DNA of 64,000 nt, taken from positions 1 to 64,000 of the forward strand of contig CAMKEG010000001.1 of the NCBI GenBank assembly GCA_946411505.1. Reading direction: 5' to 3'. The position numbers and the translations under genes are program-made. Source of the stretch: an uncultured Treponema sp. (lineage in GTDB: Bacteria; Spirochaetota; Spirochaetia; Treponematales; Treponemataceae). A model generated the notes under the pieces. The model worked only from the letters and a program-made list of their open reading frames with translations. It had not been told where the DNA came from and made no database searches. Positions 45,647 through 55,418 of the stretch are shown one piece after another. Every line of letters starts with the position of its first letter. The stretch's first letter is position 1.

Positions 45647-46918
45647 ATGGATTCATCAATGCCCAGCAAAAGCAACATAGAAGAGCGCTACAACTCTTAC
45701 TATCCGATTTTTTCTTGCATTTTAAACAACATTCAAAATATGCTTGCTAGCGACTTGGATTTGAATCCTAGGCCAGTTCTAAAATCCAGGATAAAGTCTT
45801 TTAAAAGCTACTACGCCAAGGTCGTGCGCCAACGGTCGGACGAAATCTACCAAAAGGACCAGTTGGTTTGCTTGACCGACATGATTGGAATCCGCGTCGT
45901 ATGCGCCTTTTTGGAGGACATTCCGAGCGTCGTCAAGCAGATTTCCAGCAAGTACCAAGTTCGTGAAATTGAGCGCAAGGGCGAAAGCATGAGCTTCAAG
46001 GAATTTGGCTACGAGTCCGTTCATGTTTTGATAGAGATTCCTCCTGAATGCCTTGACTTGAGCGTCTTGAATCCAGGCCTTGTGGCTAAGCTTCCGATTC
46101 CAAAAGAATTGTGCTGCGAAATTCAAGTGCGGACGATTTTGCAAGACGCTTGGGCGGAGGTGGAGCACGAGCTTATATACAAGACCGAGTTCACTCCCTT
46201 TGACGCGCCGCTTAGAAGAAAGTTGGCCTGCGTCAACGCCTCGCTTTCTTTGGCCGACACAATCTTTCAGGAAATCCGCGACTACCAAAAGAATTTTCAG
46301 CGCGCGGTTGACGAGCGGCGCGAAAGCTTTTACCAAAAGGCCGACGTCATCACTGACCAAGAAAACGGCTTGCAGGCTCCCGCCGCCGCCGAACAAAAGC
46401 CCGAGGAAATTGGCCGCGTAAGCCCCTATGTCCGTGGTACGATAGACGACATGATTTTGCGCGCCCTGCAGGCGCACAACAGCGGCAACTTGGATTTGGC
46501 GGTCAACATTTATTCGGAAATACTTTCCTCGTCGTCGCAGTTGAACGACACTGTCCTTTCGGTAATCCACAAGCACCGGGGAATGGCCTTCTTTGCCCAG
46601 AACAAGTACCAGGAGGCGCTTGACGATTTTGAAAAGAGCGCCAATTACGGAAAGGACAATTTCCGCTCGATTTATTACATGGGAATCGTTTACGGCGTCA
46701 CCGGCCAAAACGAAAAGGCGCTTGAGGCCTTTACAAAGTCGCTTGAAATAAATTCGTTCCAGTCGCACGCCTATTACCGCCGGGCCTTGACTTACTACAA
46801 TTTGTCGGACTTTCAAAAGTCGCTTGAGGACCTTAACGCCGCCAGCCGCCTTGGCTTGGACAACGACGAGTGCAAGGCCCTGCGCGCCAAGCTCAACAAA
46901 AAGTTCGACATGATGTAG
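45647..46918 (+). CDS. RelA/SpoT-type (p)ppGpp synthetase domain protein with C-terminal TPRs
   Basis: YQKDQLVCLTDMIGIRVVCAFLEDIP; CEIQVRTILQDAWAEVEHELIYKT; TPRs HKHRGMAFFAQNKYQEALDDFEKSANYGKDNFRSIYYMGIVYGVTGQNEKALEAFTKSLE. Confidence 0.85.
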   Translation: MDSSMPSKSNIEERYNSYYPIFSCILNNIQNMLASDLDLNPRPVLKSRIKSFKSYYAKVVRQRSDEIYQKDQLVCLTDMIGIRVVCAFLEDIPSVVKQISSKYQVREIERKGESMSFKEFGYESVHVLIEIPPECLDLSVLNPGLVAKLPIPKELCCEIQVRTILQDAWAEVEHELIYKTEFTPFDAPLRRKLACVNASLSLADTIFQEIRDYQKNFQRAVDERRESFYQKADVITDQENGLQAPAAAEQKPEEIGRVSPYVRGTIDDMILRALQAHNSGNLDLAVNIYSEILSSSSQLNDTVLSVIHKHRGMAFFAQNKYQEALDDFEKSANYGKDNFRSIYYMGIVYGVTGQNEKALEAFTKSLEINSFQSHAYYRRALTYYNLSDFQKSLEDLNAASRLGLDNDECKALRAKLNKKFDMM

Positions 46919-46940
46919 CCGTTTTTTTTCGCGCCGCTAC

Positions 46941-46969
46941 TTGACACTTTTTCTCTTTTGCGCTAATAT
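46941..46969 (+). promoter_or_regulatory. Promoter of tRNA-Glu
   Basis: TTGACA (46941-46946), 17-nt spacer, TAATAT (46964-46969). Confidence 0.75.
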
Positions 46970-46994
46970 CCCATTGTTGACTTTAAGTCAGCGT

Positions 46995-47066
46995 GTCTCC
47001 TTCGTCTAGTGGTTAGGACATCGGGTTTTCATCCCGACAACATGGGTTCAATTCCCGTAGGAGATG
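46995..47066 (+). tRNA. tRNA-Glu (anticodon TTC)
   Basis: gtctcct...tcggg-TTTTCAT-cccga...atggg-TTCAATT-cccgt-aggagat-g; canonical tRNA-Glu, no encoded CCA. Confidence 0.92.
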
Positions 47067-47120
47067 TGAACGGCGCGCAAAGCTTTTTGCTTTGGCGCTT
47101 TTTTTTTTGGGTGGGAAAAA

Positions 47121-49571
47121 ATGAGGGCGGAAGAGCGGATTTCGATGCCGGCAATCATCAAAATGCGGCGCGAGATTCAAGACGCCGGCGGAAACGAAGT
47201 TTTTTTTGTCGGACAAATCAACGAAAACTGCATTGTCACTTCCATAAAAGCCTGCGCGCGCGGAAACGAGCATAGCGTGGGCGTAAACTTTTTTGAAACC
47301 CGCGAGCCCTGCGTCTTCATCCACAACCATCCCGGCGGAGACCTTACGCCAAGCAACGCGGACATGGCCGTGGCCAGCCGAGCCAATGAAAACCTTTGCG
47401 GCTTTTTTATAGTTGACAACGACGTTCAAAGCGTTTATGTCGTGATGGAGGCCGTTCCGCCAAAAAAATTGCTCGCCCTTGACGAGGACGAGGCGGCCTC
47501 GTACATACAGGAAGGCGGCCCCTTAAGCAAAATGTCGGACAGCTTTGAGGAGCGCGGCGTCCAAGTCGAGCTTTTGCGGAACATCGCCCGCGCCTTCAAC
47601 GAAAACTCCGTCGCGGCCTTTGAGGCCGGAACTGGAGTCGGAAAAAGTTTCGCATATTTGATTCCGTCGATGCTTTGGGCCTTGAGAAACAAGGAGCGCG
47701 TCGTAATATCGACCGGAACAATCAACCTTCAGCAGCAGCTTAGCGAAAAGGACATTCCGGCCGCGAAGAAAATTTTGGGCGTTGACTTGAAGGCGGTTTT
47801 GCTTAAGGGCCGCAACAATTACGTGTGCCTGCGCCGCCTTGAGGAGCTTGGAAAGGAGCGCGACCTTTTTTCTACGGAAACCGAGGCCTTGGAAAAAATC
47901 GCCGAATGGGCGAAGACCAGTCCTAGCGGAAGCCGGAGCGACCTTTCGTTCAACCCAAGCGAAAACATTTGGGGCCGCGTTTGCTCGGAAAGCGACGCCT
48001 GCATGGGCATGCATTGCCCGTATCGCGACAAGTGCTTTGTGATGGCCGCGCGCAGGGAGGCGAGCGACGCCCAGCTTTTGGTCGTCAACCACCATCTTTT
48101 GTTCGCCGACATTGAAAGCCGGATGAACGCGGTGGGCTATGACGACGCGGCGGTTTTGCCGCCCTACAAGCGGATTGTTTTTGACGAGGCGCACGGAATT
48201 GAAAGCGCGGCCACAAGCTTTTTTAGCGAACAAGTGACGCGCTTTAAAATCATCAAGCAGCTTAACCTTTTGTACAGGGAGCGCCGCTCAAGCCTTGCGG
48301 GCTACATATTCACCTTGACGGCTCTTTCAAACGGCCCCGACAACACGGAGAAAGTGGGGGAGGCGGTCGGCCGCATAAAGGACTGCATTAAAAGCCTTGA
48401 AACCGCCGCCCTGGACCTTTTGGAAAACGAATGGACTTGCCGCCTTTACGAAAAAAACGCCGCGGCTTTTTCTCCGCTTCTTTCCTTGTTGACAAGCCTT
48501 GGAGGGGAGCTTAGCCGCCTTGTCGCCCTTGTCAGGGAAATTTGCGACAACGTTCCGGACGAGGACAAAACGGAAAACGCCTACTGGGAGACAAAGGCCG
48601 TCGCGCGGCGTTTGGAGGACGCGGCGGGCGTATGCAAGGACTTTAGCTTTTGGGACGAAAAGCGCGACCAAGTTTTTTGGATGCAAAAGCAGCGGCTTAA
48701 CGAGGAATTTGCCAAGGACGGGCTTCCGTTTTACGTCACGTTTTCCCGCACGCCCTTGGACATCGCGCCCTTGATGAACACCGGAGTCTTTGAGCCGATG
48801 GAAAGCGTCGTTTGCGCGAGCGCCACCTTGAAGATTGCCGGCGGCTTTGACTTTTGGATAAGAAGGACCGGCCTTTCCTTTGTGGATGAGGAGAGGATGA
48901 AAACGGCGGCCTTTGACTCTCCCTTTCCATACGACAAAAACGTCCTTTTTGCCTGCCCCAAGGACATTCCCTTTCCTGACAGCATAGAGTTCCAGCAATA
49001 CGTGGAGCTTTCCCTGATAAAGCTTATAAACGCCTCAAAAGGCCGCGCTCTCGTTTTGTTCACTTCCTACGATTCCCTAAAATCCGCCTACAGCACGTGC
49101 CAATACGAGCTTTCCAAGAACGGAATAAACGTCTTCAAGCAGGGGGACGACGACCGCTTCAGGCTCTTGGACAAGTTCAAAAACGACGAGACGAGCGCCC
49201 TTTTTGCCACCGACTCCTTTTGGCAAGGCATCGACGTTCCGGGCAGCTCCTTGAGCCAAGTGATTATCGTAAAGCTTCCCTTTAGCGTGCCCAACGACCC
49301 CGTTTTTGCGGCCCGGGCGGAAGAGGTTGAGCGGCGCGGCGGCTCGTCTTTCATGGAGCTGAGCGTTCCCGAGGCGGTGATAAAATTTAGGCAGGGCTTT
49401 GGCCGTCTGGCGCGCCGGTCCACCGACAAGGGTGCGGTTGTCGTCCTTGACCGCCGCGTGATGGAAAAGCGCTACGGCCGCATTTTTTTGGACAGCCTTC
49501 CCAAAACTATGCGAATGTATTCAAGCCTTGCGGAAATAACGGCCGCCGTCGAGGAGCTTTTGGGCGATTGA
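47121..49571 (+). CDS. DinG-family (XPD-like) helicase with N-terminal RadC/JAMM-like domain
   Basis: FIHNHPGGDLTPSNADMAVA (JAMM); FEAGTGVGKSFAYLIPS (Walker A); CSESDACMGMHCPYRDKC (FeS cysteines); FDEAHGIE (DEAH); FRQGFGRLARRSTDKG. Confidence 0.88.
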   Translation: MRAEERISMPAIIKMRREIQDAGGNEVFFVGQINENCIVTSIKACARGNEHSVGVNFFETREPCVFIHNHPGGDLTPSNADMAVASRANENLCGFFIVDNDVQSVYVVMEAVPPKKLLALDEDEAASYIQEGGPLSKMSDSFEERGVQVELLRNIARAFNENSVAAFEAGTGVGKSFAYLIPSMLWALRNKERVVISTGTINLQQQLSEKDIPAAKKILGVDLKAVLLKGRNNYVCLRRLEELGKERDLFSTETEALEKIAEWAKTSPSGSRSDLSFNPSENIWGRVCSESDACMGMHCPYRDKCFVMAARREASDAQLLVVNHHLLFADIESRMNAVGYDDAAVLPPYKRIVFDEAHGIESAATSFFSEQVTRFKIIKQLNLLYRERRSSLAGYIFTLTALSNGPDNTEKVGEAVGRIKDCIKSLETAALDLLENEWTCRLYEKNAAAFSPLLSLLTSLGGELSRLVALVREICDNVPDEDKTENAYWETKAVARRLEDAAGVCKDFSFWDEKRDQVFWMQKQRLNEEFAKDGLPFYVTFSRTPLDIAPLMNTGVFEPMESVVCASATLKIAGGFDFWIRRTGLSFVDEERMKTAAFDSPFPYDKNVLFACPKDIPFPDSIEFQQYVELSLIKLINASKGRALVLFTSYDSLKSAYSTCQYELSKNGINVFKQGDDDRFRLLDKFKNDETSALFATDSFWQGIDVPGSSLSQVIIVKLPFSVPNDPVFAARAEEVERRGGSSFMELSVPEAVIKFRQGFGRLARRSTDKGAVVVLDRRVMEKRYGRIFLDSLPKTMRMYSSLAEITAAVEELLGD

Positions 49572-49692
49572 CGCGCTTGGCGTCTTGGCGCCGCTTTCAA
49601 TTTATTTTTTTTAGTAGACAATTTTTAGATAGTATGTTATAATTGAAATTCAGGGAAGAGTGCTTCCTTTTACAATGGAGTAAAATACATAG

Positions 49693-50856
49693 ATGGCGTC
49701 CGGAAAAAAATTCATGCTCGACTTGCCGCTCAAAATAATTTTGACGGAAGATGGAACTTCAAATTTCATTAGTCATAAAAAGAAGCTTCTTCGAATCAAG
49801 ATGGCTGACAATGTCGAAGAGTATGGAATTTCCCTTAACAAATTTTCGCCCCAGTCAATCCAAAACATGATTTTGATTGACTACATTTCCAAAATTGAAA
49901 TCTCAATGTCGGAATTTGTCTCCAAGCGTCAGGAAATCATGGACCTTTCAAAGCTGGTCGTTTACTCCGTCATGTACAAGCAGTTTGACCGCGAGATTTT
50001 CCAGGCTCTTATCGAGACGGACTGCGTCAGAAAATACAACCGTACGCACGCTGGAAGCCTCATCGACGAAAAGACCCAAATATCCGACAAGCAGCTGCGC
50101 GCCGAGCTTTCAAACAAAAACGCCTTGATTGACCAAGTGCGAAAAAACATTTTGACTCCGATTTGGAAAAACGTCATGACCAACAAGGAGTATTCGGCGG
50201 AAGAAAAGAACATCTATCTTTTGATGTCGGAAAAATTCATGAACCGCCTGAGCCTGCTCAACTGGCACATTTTCACCTTGTTCCACAAGGACGAGGGCTT
50301 CGCGGAATTGGTGAGCCAAACAAGAATGGTCCTTTCGCGCTACATGGACAAGAGCCGCGTGGCCGACTACATTTCCACTATGATCATGGAATTGGCCTTG
50401 AACAGCGAAAACACCAACATCACAAAAGAAGCGCAAAACATGTATCCCGGCAGGGACGACATCAACATGCTTATCCTTGACCCCGACGTCCGCAAGAAAA
50501 TTGTCCACGAGCTTGAGGCCAAGGGCGAGTTGGTTTTCTTGAGCTGGAAGTTGGGCGGCGGCTCCACCTCAATCGGAAAGCAGGGCCGCTTGCAAATTAC
50601 TATTTACAACAAGACCGACGAGTTCCAGGAAGTCAAGGACACGATTGACGCGGCCCAGCAGGCCAACACCAACAAGCGCTCCCTCGTTGATTTCTACCGC
50701 GAAATGCCGGAAGGCCAGGAAGGAACCGACTTGGGAATGTACTACCTTTCGTATCTTGACGACGCGTGCAAAAAGGTCAAGGTTAAGTTTGACTCGTTGG
50801 TGAACCAGTTCTCCGCCAACGACTTGACGGTTATCACGCTCACATTCAACTTCTAG
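49693..50856 (+). CDS. Conserved hypothetical protein, possibly histidine-kinase-like ATPase fold
   Basis: Long uninterrupted ORF with good codon usage; YISTMIMELALNSENTN resembles an HATPase N-box only weakly. Confidence 0.6.
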   Translation: MASGKKFMLDLPLKIILTEDGTSNFISHKKKLLRIKMADNVEEYGISLNKFSPQSIQNMILIDYISKIEISMSEFVSKRQEIMDLSKLVVYSVMYKQFDREIFQALIETDCVRKYNRTHAGSLIDEKTQISDKQLRAELSNKNALIDQVRKNILTPIWKNVMTNKEYSAEEKNIYLLMSEKFMNRLSLLNWHIFTLFHKDEGFAELVSQTRMVLSRYMDKSRVADYISTMIMELALNSENTNITKEAQNMYPGRDDINMLILDPDVRKKIVHELEAKGELVFLSWKLGGGSTSIGKQGRLQITIYNKTDEFQEVKDTIDAAQQANTNKRSLVDFYREMPEGQEGTDLGMYYLSYLDDACKKVKVKFDSLVNQFSANDLTVITLTFNF

Positions 50857-50857
50857 T

Positions 50858-51565
50858 ATGAACAAGCCTCCGCCTGAAACTAATTGCCGCCGGCCGTCTT
50901 CGTTTTTTGCCTTTGCCGCAGCCTTTTTTTGGGGGTCGGCCTTGTGCGCGGCGGCTTTTTGCTCTTGTTCCGACGATCCGATAAACTTTTCTTATGTCCA
51001 ACCGTATTTTGTTCTGGATTGGGAGGACGCCGAGGCTTTGCCCAAGCAGCGGCTGAGCGTTTTTATCAATTTTTCGTCAAATGTAAGGCGCCTGGATTCG
51101 TTCTCCGTAAAAAACTCAAATTATTTGTGGAATGTCGAGGCGCCCGTCTTGCTGCAAGCCGGCGACAGGCAGTGGGCGGGCAGCGTCCATTTGGAGCCGC
51201 CTGTTTTTTTGAACGGCGAGGCCGGTTCCTTTTCAAGCGGGCTTTATGAGGTTGAGTGCGTTGACGCCGCCGGAAAATCCTCAAAGGGAAATTTTTCCCT
51301 TGGATACAACGCGGCGCTTTTTGAAGCCAAGGCGGACGATGTTGAGAAAATCTTGAGCGGTCCGATGAAAAGGGTGGCCGTGTATTCCGAAAGCTCAGAA
51401 CTTTTGTACTTTGACGTCGAGAAGCCGGAATGGCTGTCCGACGAGAGCGTTTTTAAGTCTGTGAAAAATTCTTCTTTTTTGAGAAGGACATTGACGGCAG
51501 GAAATGTAATTTGTTTTATGCCAAAAATATACAAGGATGGAGAAAAGTCTGATGGACTTGAGTGA
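50858..51565 (+). CDS. Hypothetical lipoprotein
   Basis: Hydrophobic N-terminus ending GSALCAAAFCSCSDD; immediately downstream of 50856. Confidence 0.6.
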   Translation: MNKPPPETNCRRPSSFFAFAAAFFWGSALCAAAFCSCSDDPINFSYVQPYFVLDWEDAEALPKQRLSVFINFSSNVRRLDSFSVKNSNYLWNVEAPVLLQAGDRQWAGSVHLEPPVFLNGEAGSFSSGLYEVECVDAAGKSSKGNFSLGYNAALFEAKADDVEKILSGPMKRVAVYSESSELLYFDVEKPEWLSDESVFKSVKNSSFLRRTLTAGNVICFMPKIYKDGEKSDGLE

Positions 51566-52274
51566 CAGTTCCGGCGACGCGCCGGGCGATTCGACAAGCG
51601 AAAATTCATTTTATCGAACGATTAAAACCTATGTGATGAGGGCCGGCCGAATGACCGCCGCGCAGGAAAAGGCCTACAACGAGCTTTCGCACATTTATTG
51701 CGTTCCCTTCCAAGAAACGCCCTTGAATTTTGTCGAGATTTTTGGAAACACAAATCCGATTGTCGTGGAAATCGGCTTTGGAATGGGCGCGGCGACAATT
51801 CAAATGGCAAAGGAAAATCCCAACATAAACTATTTGGGAATAGAAGTCCACAAGCCCGGCGTGGGCCGCGTTTTGAGCGAAATCCGCGCGAACGACTTGA
51901 AAAACCTTTACGTGATTGAGCATGACGCGCTTGACGTTTTGGAAAAAATGATTGGCGAAAACTCCGTGGACGGCTTTCACGTTTTCTTTCCCGACCCTTG
52001 GCCAAAGAAAAAGCACCACAAGCGCCGCCTTATGAGAAGGCCCAACACAAACTTGCTGCAAAAAAAATTGCGCGAGGGCGGCTACCTTTACATGTGCACC
52101 GATTGGGAGGAATACGCCCAAGAGGCCCTTGAAGAGCTAATGGCGACGGAAGGCCTTAAAAACAAATACGAAGCCTTCGCTCCCCACCAAGAGTGGCGGC
52201 CAATGACAAAGTTTGAGCGGAAGGGAATCGAGGCCGGCCGCGAAATTCGCGAGCTGTTTTTTGTTAAGGATTAG
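51552..52274 (+). CDS. trmB: tRNA (guanine-N7-)-methyltransferase
   Basis: PIVVEIGFGMGAATIQMAKENPNINYLGIEVHKPGVGRVL; FHVFFPDPWPKKKHHKRRLM. Confidence 0.94.
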   Translation: MDLSDSSGDAPGDSTSENSFYRTIKTYVMRAGRMTAAQEKAYNELSHIYCVPFQETPLNFVEIFGNTNPIVVEIGFGMGAATIQMAKENPNINYLGIEVHKPGVGRVLSEIRANDLKNLYVIEHDALDVLEKMIGENSVDGFHVFFPDPWPKKKHHKRRLMRRPNTNLLQKKLREGGYLYMCTDWEEYAQEALEELMATEGLKNKYEAFAPHQEWRPMTKFERKGIEAGREIRELFFVKD

Positions 52275-52314
52275 CGGCAATATAAGCGGACGCAAGCCAA
52301 AAAGCGTTCGCTGG

Positions 52315-52365
52315 CCGCATAAGCGGCAACATCCGCGCTCGTGACTCAACTCGCGCGGACAGCCG
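52315..52365 (+). repeat. Intergenic hairpin element, copy 2 (upstream of ligA)
   Basis: CGGC-AACA-TCCGCGC-N14-GCGCGGA-CA-GCCG preceded by ccgcataag; same length as copy 1, compensatory changes in both stems. Confidence 0.65.
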
Positions 52366-52383
52366 TACTGATGGAGGGTTCTT

Positions 52384-54306
52384 ATGGCCGACTTGTTCGA
52401 AAGCGCCCGCATAGACGAGCTTGCTTCTCTTATAAAAAAATACCAGGACTCCTACTACAACGGCGAGGCCGAAATCGAGGACGCCGAATTTGACAAGCTT
52501 TGGGACGAGCTAAAGGCCCTTGACCCAAACAATCCAATCCTAAAAAAAGTCGGCGCCGATTCGGGAAACTTTGAAAAGGCCGCGCACGTTATGCCGATGG
52601 GAAGCCAGGAAAAGGCCGCCGACCCCGAGCAGTTTTTGGCCTGGGCTCAAAAGCATGTTTACCCCGAATACTTGGTTGAATACAAGCTGGACGGCGCTTC
52701 GCTTGAGCTTCAGTACCAAAAGGGCCGCCTTGTCCGCGCTGTGACCAGAGGCGACGGCTCTGTCGGCGACGACATAACGGCAAACGCAAAAAAAATGAAG
52801 GGCGTTTTAAGCGTCTTGGAAAAGTCGCCTGACTTTACCGGAGGAGTTCGCGGCGAGGTCATCATGACCCACAGCGTCCACAAAAAATATTTTTCCGACA
52901 AGGCCAATTGCCGCAACGCCGCCAACGGCCTTATGAAGCGTAAGGACGGCGAAAAATCGGAGTTCCTTTGCCTTATAACTTACGACGCGCTTGCGACTGA
53001 CGGCGGCGCGAATCCCTTTAAGGACGAAGAGGAAAAAATAGCTTGGCTTGTCCAAAACGGCTTTGAAAGCGTTCCCCTTAAGATTTGCAAAAGCCCGGAG
53101 GAAGTCATAGACTACCGCGCCGCCGTCATGGAAAAGCGGCCAAGCTTGGAATACGACATCGACGGCCTTGTAATAAAGGAGCGCGAGATAAACCTTGACG
53201 ACGCAAGCCGCGCCCGCCCCGACAGGCAGATAGCCTTTAAGTTTTCGCTTGAAGAGGCGGTGAGCGTAGTGCGCGATGTTGAATGGAGCGAAAACGGCGC
53301 GACTTACACGCCTGTCGCGATTTTTGACGCGGTTCAGCTTGCCGGAACGACAGTCCAGCGCGCGAGCCTTGCAAACCCCGACACGCTAAGAAAGCTAGGC
53401 GTCCAAATCGGAAGCCATGTTGTTGTCGTAAAGCGCGGCGAAATCATTCCAAAAATCGTGGGGCTGGTCGCGCATGAGGACGACGCCAAAAACTGCAAGC
53501 CGATTGTCTTTCCAAAAAAATGCTCGGTTTGCGGCGCCTCTCTTATGGACACGCCAAGCCGCCTTTACTGTCCCAACAAGGCTTGCCCCAAGCGAGTCCT
53601 GCACCAAATCTTTAAGTGGATTGAATGCGCCGACATACGCGAAATGGGCGACGCTTTGGTAAACGCGCTTTTTAACGACAAAAAGCTGCGTTCGATTTCC
53701 GACATTTACTCTTTGGACGAAGCGGCGCTTACGCCTTACTTTTTAAACCAAGAAAGCATCGAAAAGGAAAAGAATTCTCTTGGAGCCAAGAACGTCGTCG
53801 CGTCGATAAAGGCGCATTCCACGTTAAGCCTTGCGCAATTTGTGGCGGGCTTTGACATTGAGGGTATCGGCGAGCAAATGGTGGAGAAGGCGGTAGAAGG
53901 CGGCTTTGACAGCCTTGAAAAGCTTTTGTCCGCCACGCCGGAGGAATTTGAAAGCGTTTACGGCTTTGCCCAAATCACCGCCGCCGCCTTCGCGCAAGGC
54001 TTGGCCGAGAACGCCGCCGAAATGCGCTCTTTGGCCAAAAGCGGCGCGATAACGATAAAGGAAAAAAAATCCGGCGCCTTGGCAGGCCTTTCATTTTGCT
54101 TTACCGGCGAGCTAAAGACAATGAAGCGCGCGGACGCGGAAGCCTTGGTAAAAGAGAAGGGCGGCTCGGCAAAAAGTTCTGTCACAAAGGATTTGTCATA
54201 TCTAGTCACAAACGATAAAAATAGCGGCTCTGGCAAAAACGCCAAAGCCGCCAAATTTGGAATCCAGATTATTGACGAAGATGAATTCTTAAGGCTCGTT
54301 AAATGA
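52384..54306 (+). CDS. ligA: NAD-dependent DNA ligase
   Basis: VEYKLDGASLELQYQKGRLVRAVTRGDGSVGDDIT; Zn finger CSVCGASLMDTPSRLYCPNKACPKR; C-terminal BRCT. Confidence 0.95.
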   Translation: MADLFESARIDELASLIKKYQDSYYNGEAEIEDAEFDKLWDELKALDPNNPILKKVGADSGNFEKAAHVMPMGSQEKAADPEQFLAWAQKHVYPEYLVEYKLDGASLELQYQKGRLVRAVTRGDGSVGDDITANAKKMKGVLSVLEKSPDFTGGVRGEVIMTHSVHKKYFSDKANCRNAANGLMKRKDGEKSEFLCLITYDALATDGGANPFKDEEEKIAWLVQNGFESVPLKICKSPEEVIDYRAAVMEKRPSLEYDIDGLVIKEREINLDDASRARPDRQIAFKFSLEEAVSVVRDVEWSENGATYTPVAIFDAVQLAGTTVQRASLANPDTLRKLGVQIGSHVVVVKRGEIIPKIVGLVAHEDDAKNCKPIVFPKKCSVCGASLMDTPSRLYCPNKACPKRVLHQIFKWIECADIREMGDALVNALFNDKKLRSISDIYSLDEAALTPYFLNQESIEKEKNSLGAKNVVASIKAHSTLSLAQFVAGFDIEGIGEQMVEKAVEGGFDSLEKLLSATPEEFESVYGFAQITAAAFAQGLAENAAEMRSLAKSGAITIKEKKSGALAGLSFCFTGELKTMKRADAEALVKEKGGSAKSSVTKDLSYLVTNDKNSGSGKNAKAAKFGIQIIDEDEFLRLVK

Positions 54307-55257
54307 CCAATCGTTTTCGATAAAATAGTCGGGGTTTACGATTACCGAGTTAAGCCTGACTTCCCAGTGCAAGTGGGGGCCTGTGGCGAATCCTGTCGCG
54401 CCGCTTAGTCCCAACAAGTCGCCCTGCTGGACGTTTTGTCCTTCCTTGACTTTTAGCTGGCTTAAATGGTAGTACATCGAGTAAAGGCCCGGAAGGTGCT
54501 CTATTATGACAGTCCAGCCGGTCGCGATGCGGTTTTCGGCAAGCATGACTTTGCCGCTAGCCGGCGCGACGATTTCCGTTCCTGTCGGAATGCCGTAGTC
54601 GATTCCGGCGTGGGTTGTCGTGCTTTCCTTTCCGCTTGGGTATTTGTAAATGATTCGTTCCGCGAACGCCGTTGTGCGGCGGGTGGACTTTACCGGCGGA
54701 ACAAAGCGCTTTAAGTTGCATGCGCCGTCCTTGTTTGTTGAATTGATTATGTCGTTCAGCTTTTTTGACTGCGCCACTTTTTCCGGGCTTGTGTTTTTTG
54801 AGATGCTGTTCATCGTTTGGTTAAGCGTGATGACGCCGCTTTCAAAATTTTTTTCTCCAATGTCAAGGGGCAGCTCAAACGATTTTTCCTTTTCGTCGTT
54901 GGTTTTGTACAGAACGGCGATTTTGCAGGCGCCGCTTTTTGCCCAGCTGGAAATTGGAAGGCCGGCCATGTAGTCAAGCAAGCCTTTTTTGTCGTTGACA
55001 AGAAAAAAATCGCTCGCGCCGATTGTTTTGTCTTCGCTTATGATTTCGGCTTTTGCCGACTGGATGAAATTTTTTCTTTTTGTCTTGATGTTCTCAAAGC
55101 GCATCCTTATAAAAACAGGGTCGCCAGGAAGAACGCTGTCGTTGTAGTCCAGGCTGATGCTGTATTGGCTTCCGTCAAAGCGCGCGTTTTTGGCAAAAGC
55201 CGAGGCCGCCGCAAGGGCGAGCGCAAGGAATGCCAATGTTATTTTTGCAATTTTCAT
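54289..55257 (-). CDS. Secreted M23-family metallopeptidase
   Basis: Signal peptide MKIAKITLAFLALALAAASAFA; THAGIDYGIPTGTEIVAPASGKVMLAE...GPHLHWEVRLNS. Converges with ligA. Confidence 0.9.
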   Translation of the reverse strand: MKIAKITLAFLALALAAASAFAKNARFDGSQYSISLDYNDSVLPGDPVFIRMRFENIKTKRKNFIQSAKAEIISEDKTIGASDFFLVNDKKGLLDYMAGLPISSWAKSGACKIAVLYKTNDEKEKSFELPLDIGEKNFESGVITLNQTMNSISKNTSPEKVAQSKKLNDIINSTNKDGACNLKRFVPPVKSTRRTTAFAERIIYKYPSGKESTTTHAGIDYGIPTGTEIVAPASGKVMLAENRIATGWTVIIEHLPGLYSMYYHLSQLKVKEGQNVQQGDLLGLSGATGFATGPHLHWEVRLNSVIVNPDYFIENDWSFNEP

Positions 55258-55418
55258 TTTAAACTCCGTCACTTTATTATCGACACATTGGCGGCAAATT
55301 TTATTGCTTGCAAGAATAAAAATTGAAAGATTGCCGCGTAAGTCGCAACGCTTCGCTTGCGGATTTTTTGTAAATGCGCTAGAATAGTCAGGATATATTC
55401 AATTAAAGGAGCTTTGTT

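Noticed and set aside
45779-46816. 345-aa ORF opposite the RelA/SpoT-TPR gene
   Set aside because: Complement translation of a confidently assigned CDS; no start signal or domain.
55334-55362. Possible third copy of the glgA/ligA hairpin element (ccgcgtaagtcgcaacgcttcgcttgcgg)
   Set aside because: Only the first part resembles the element; inner stem and AACA/CA loop are not conserved, so it was not counted.
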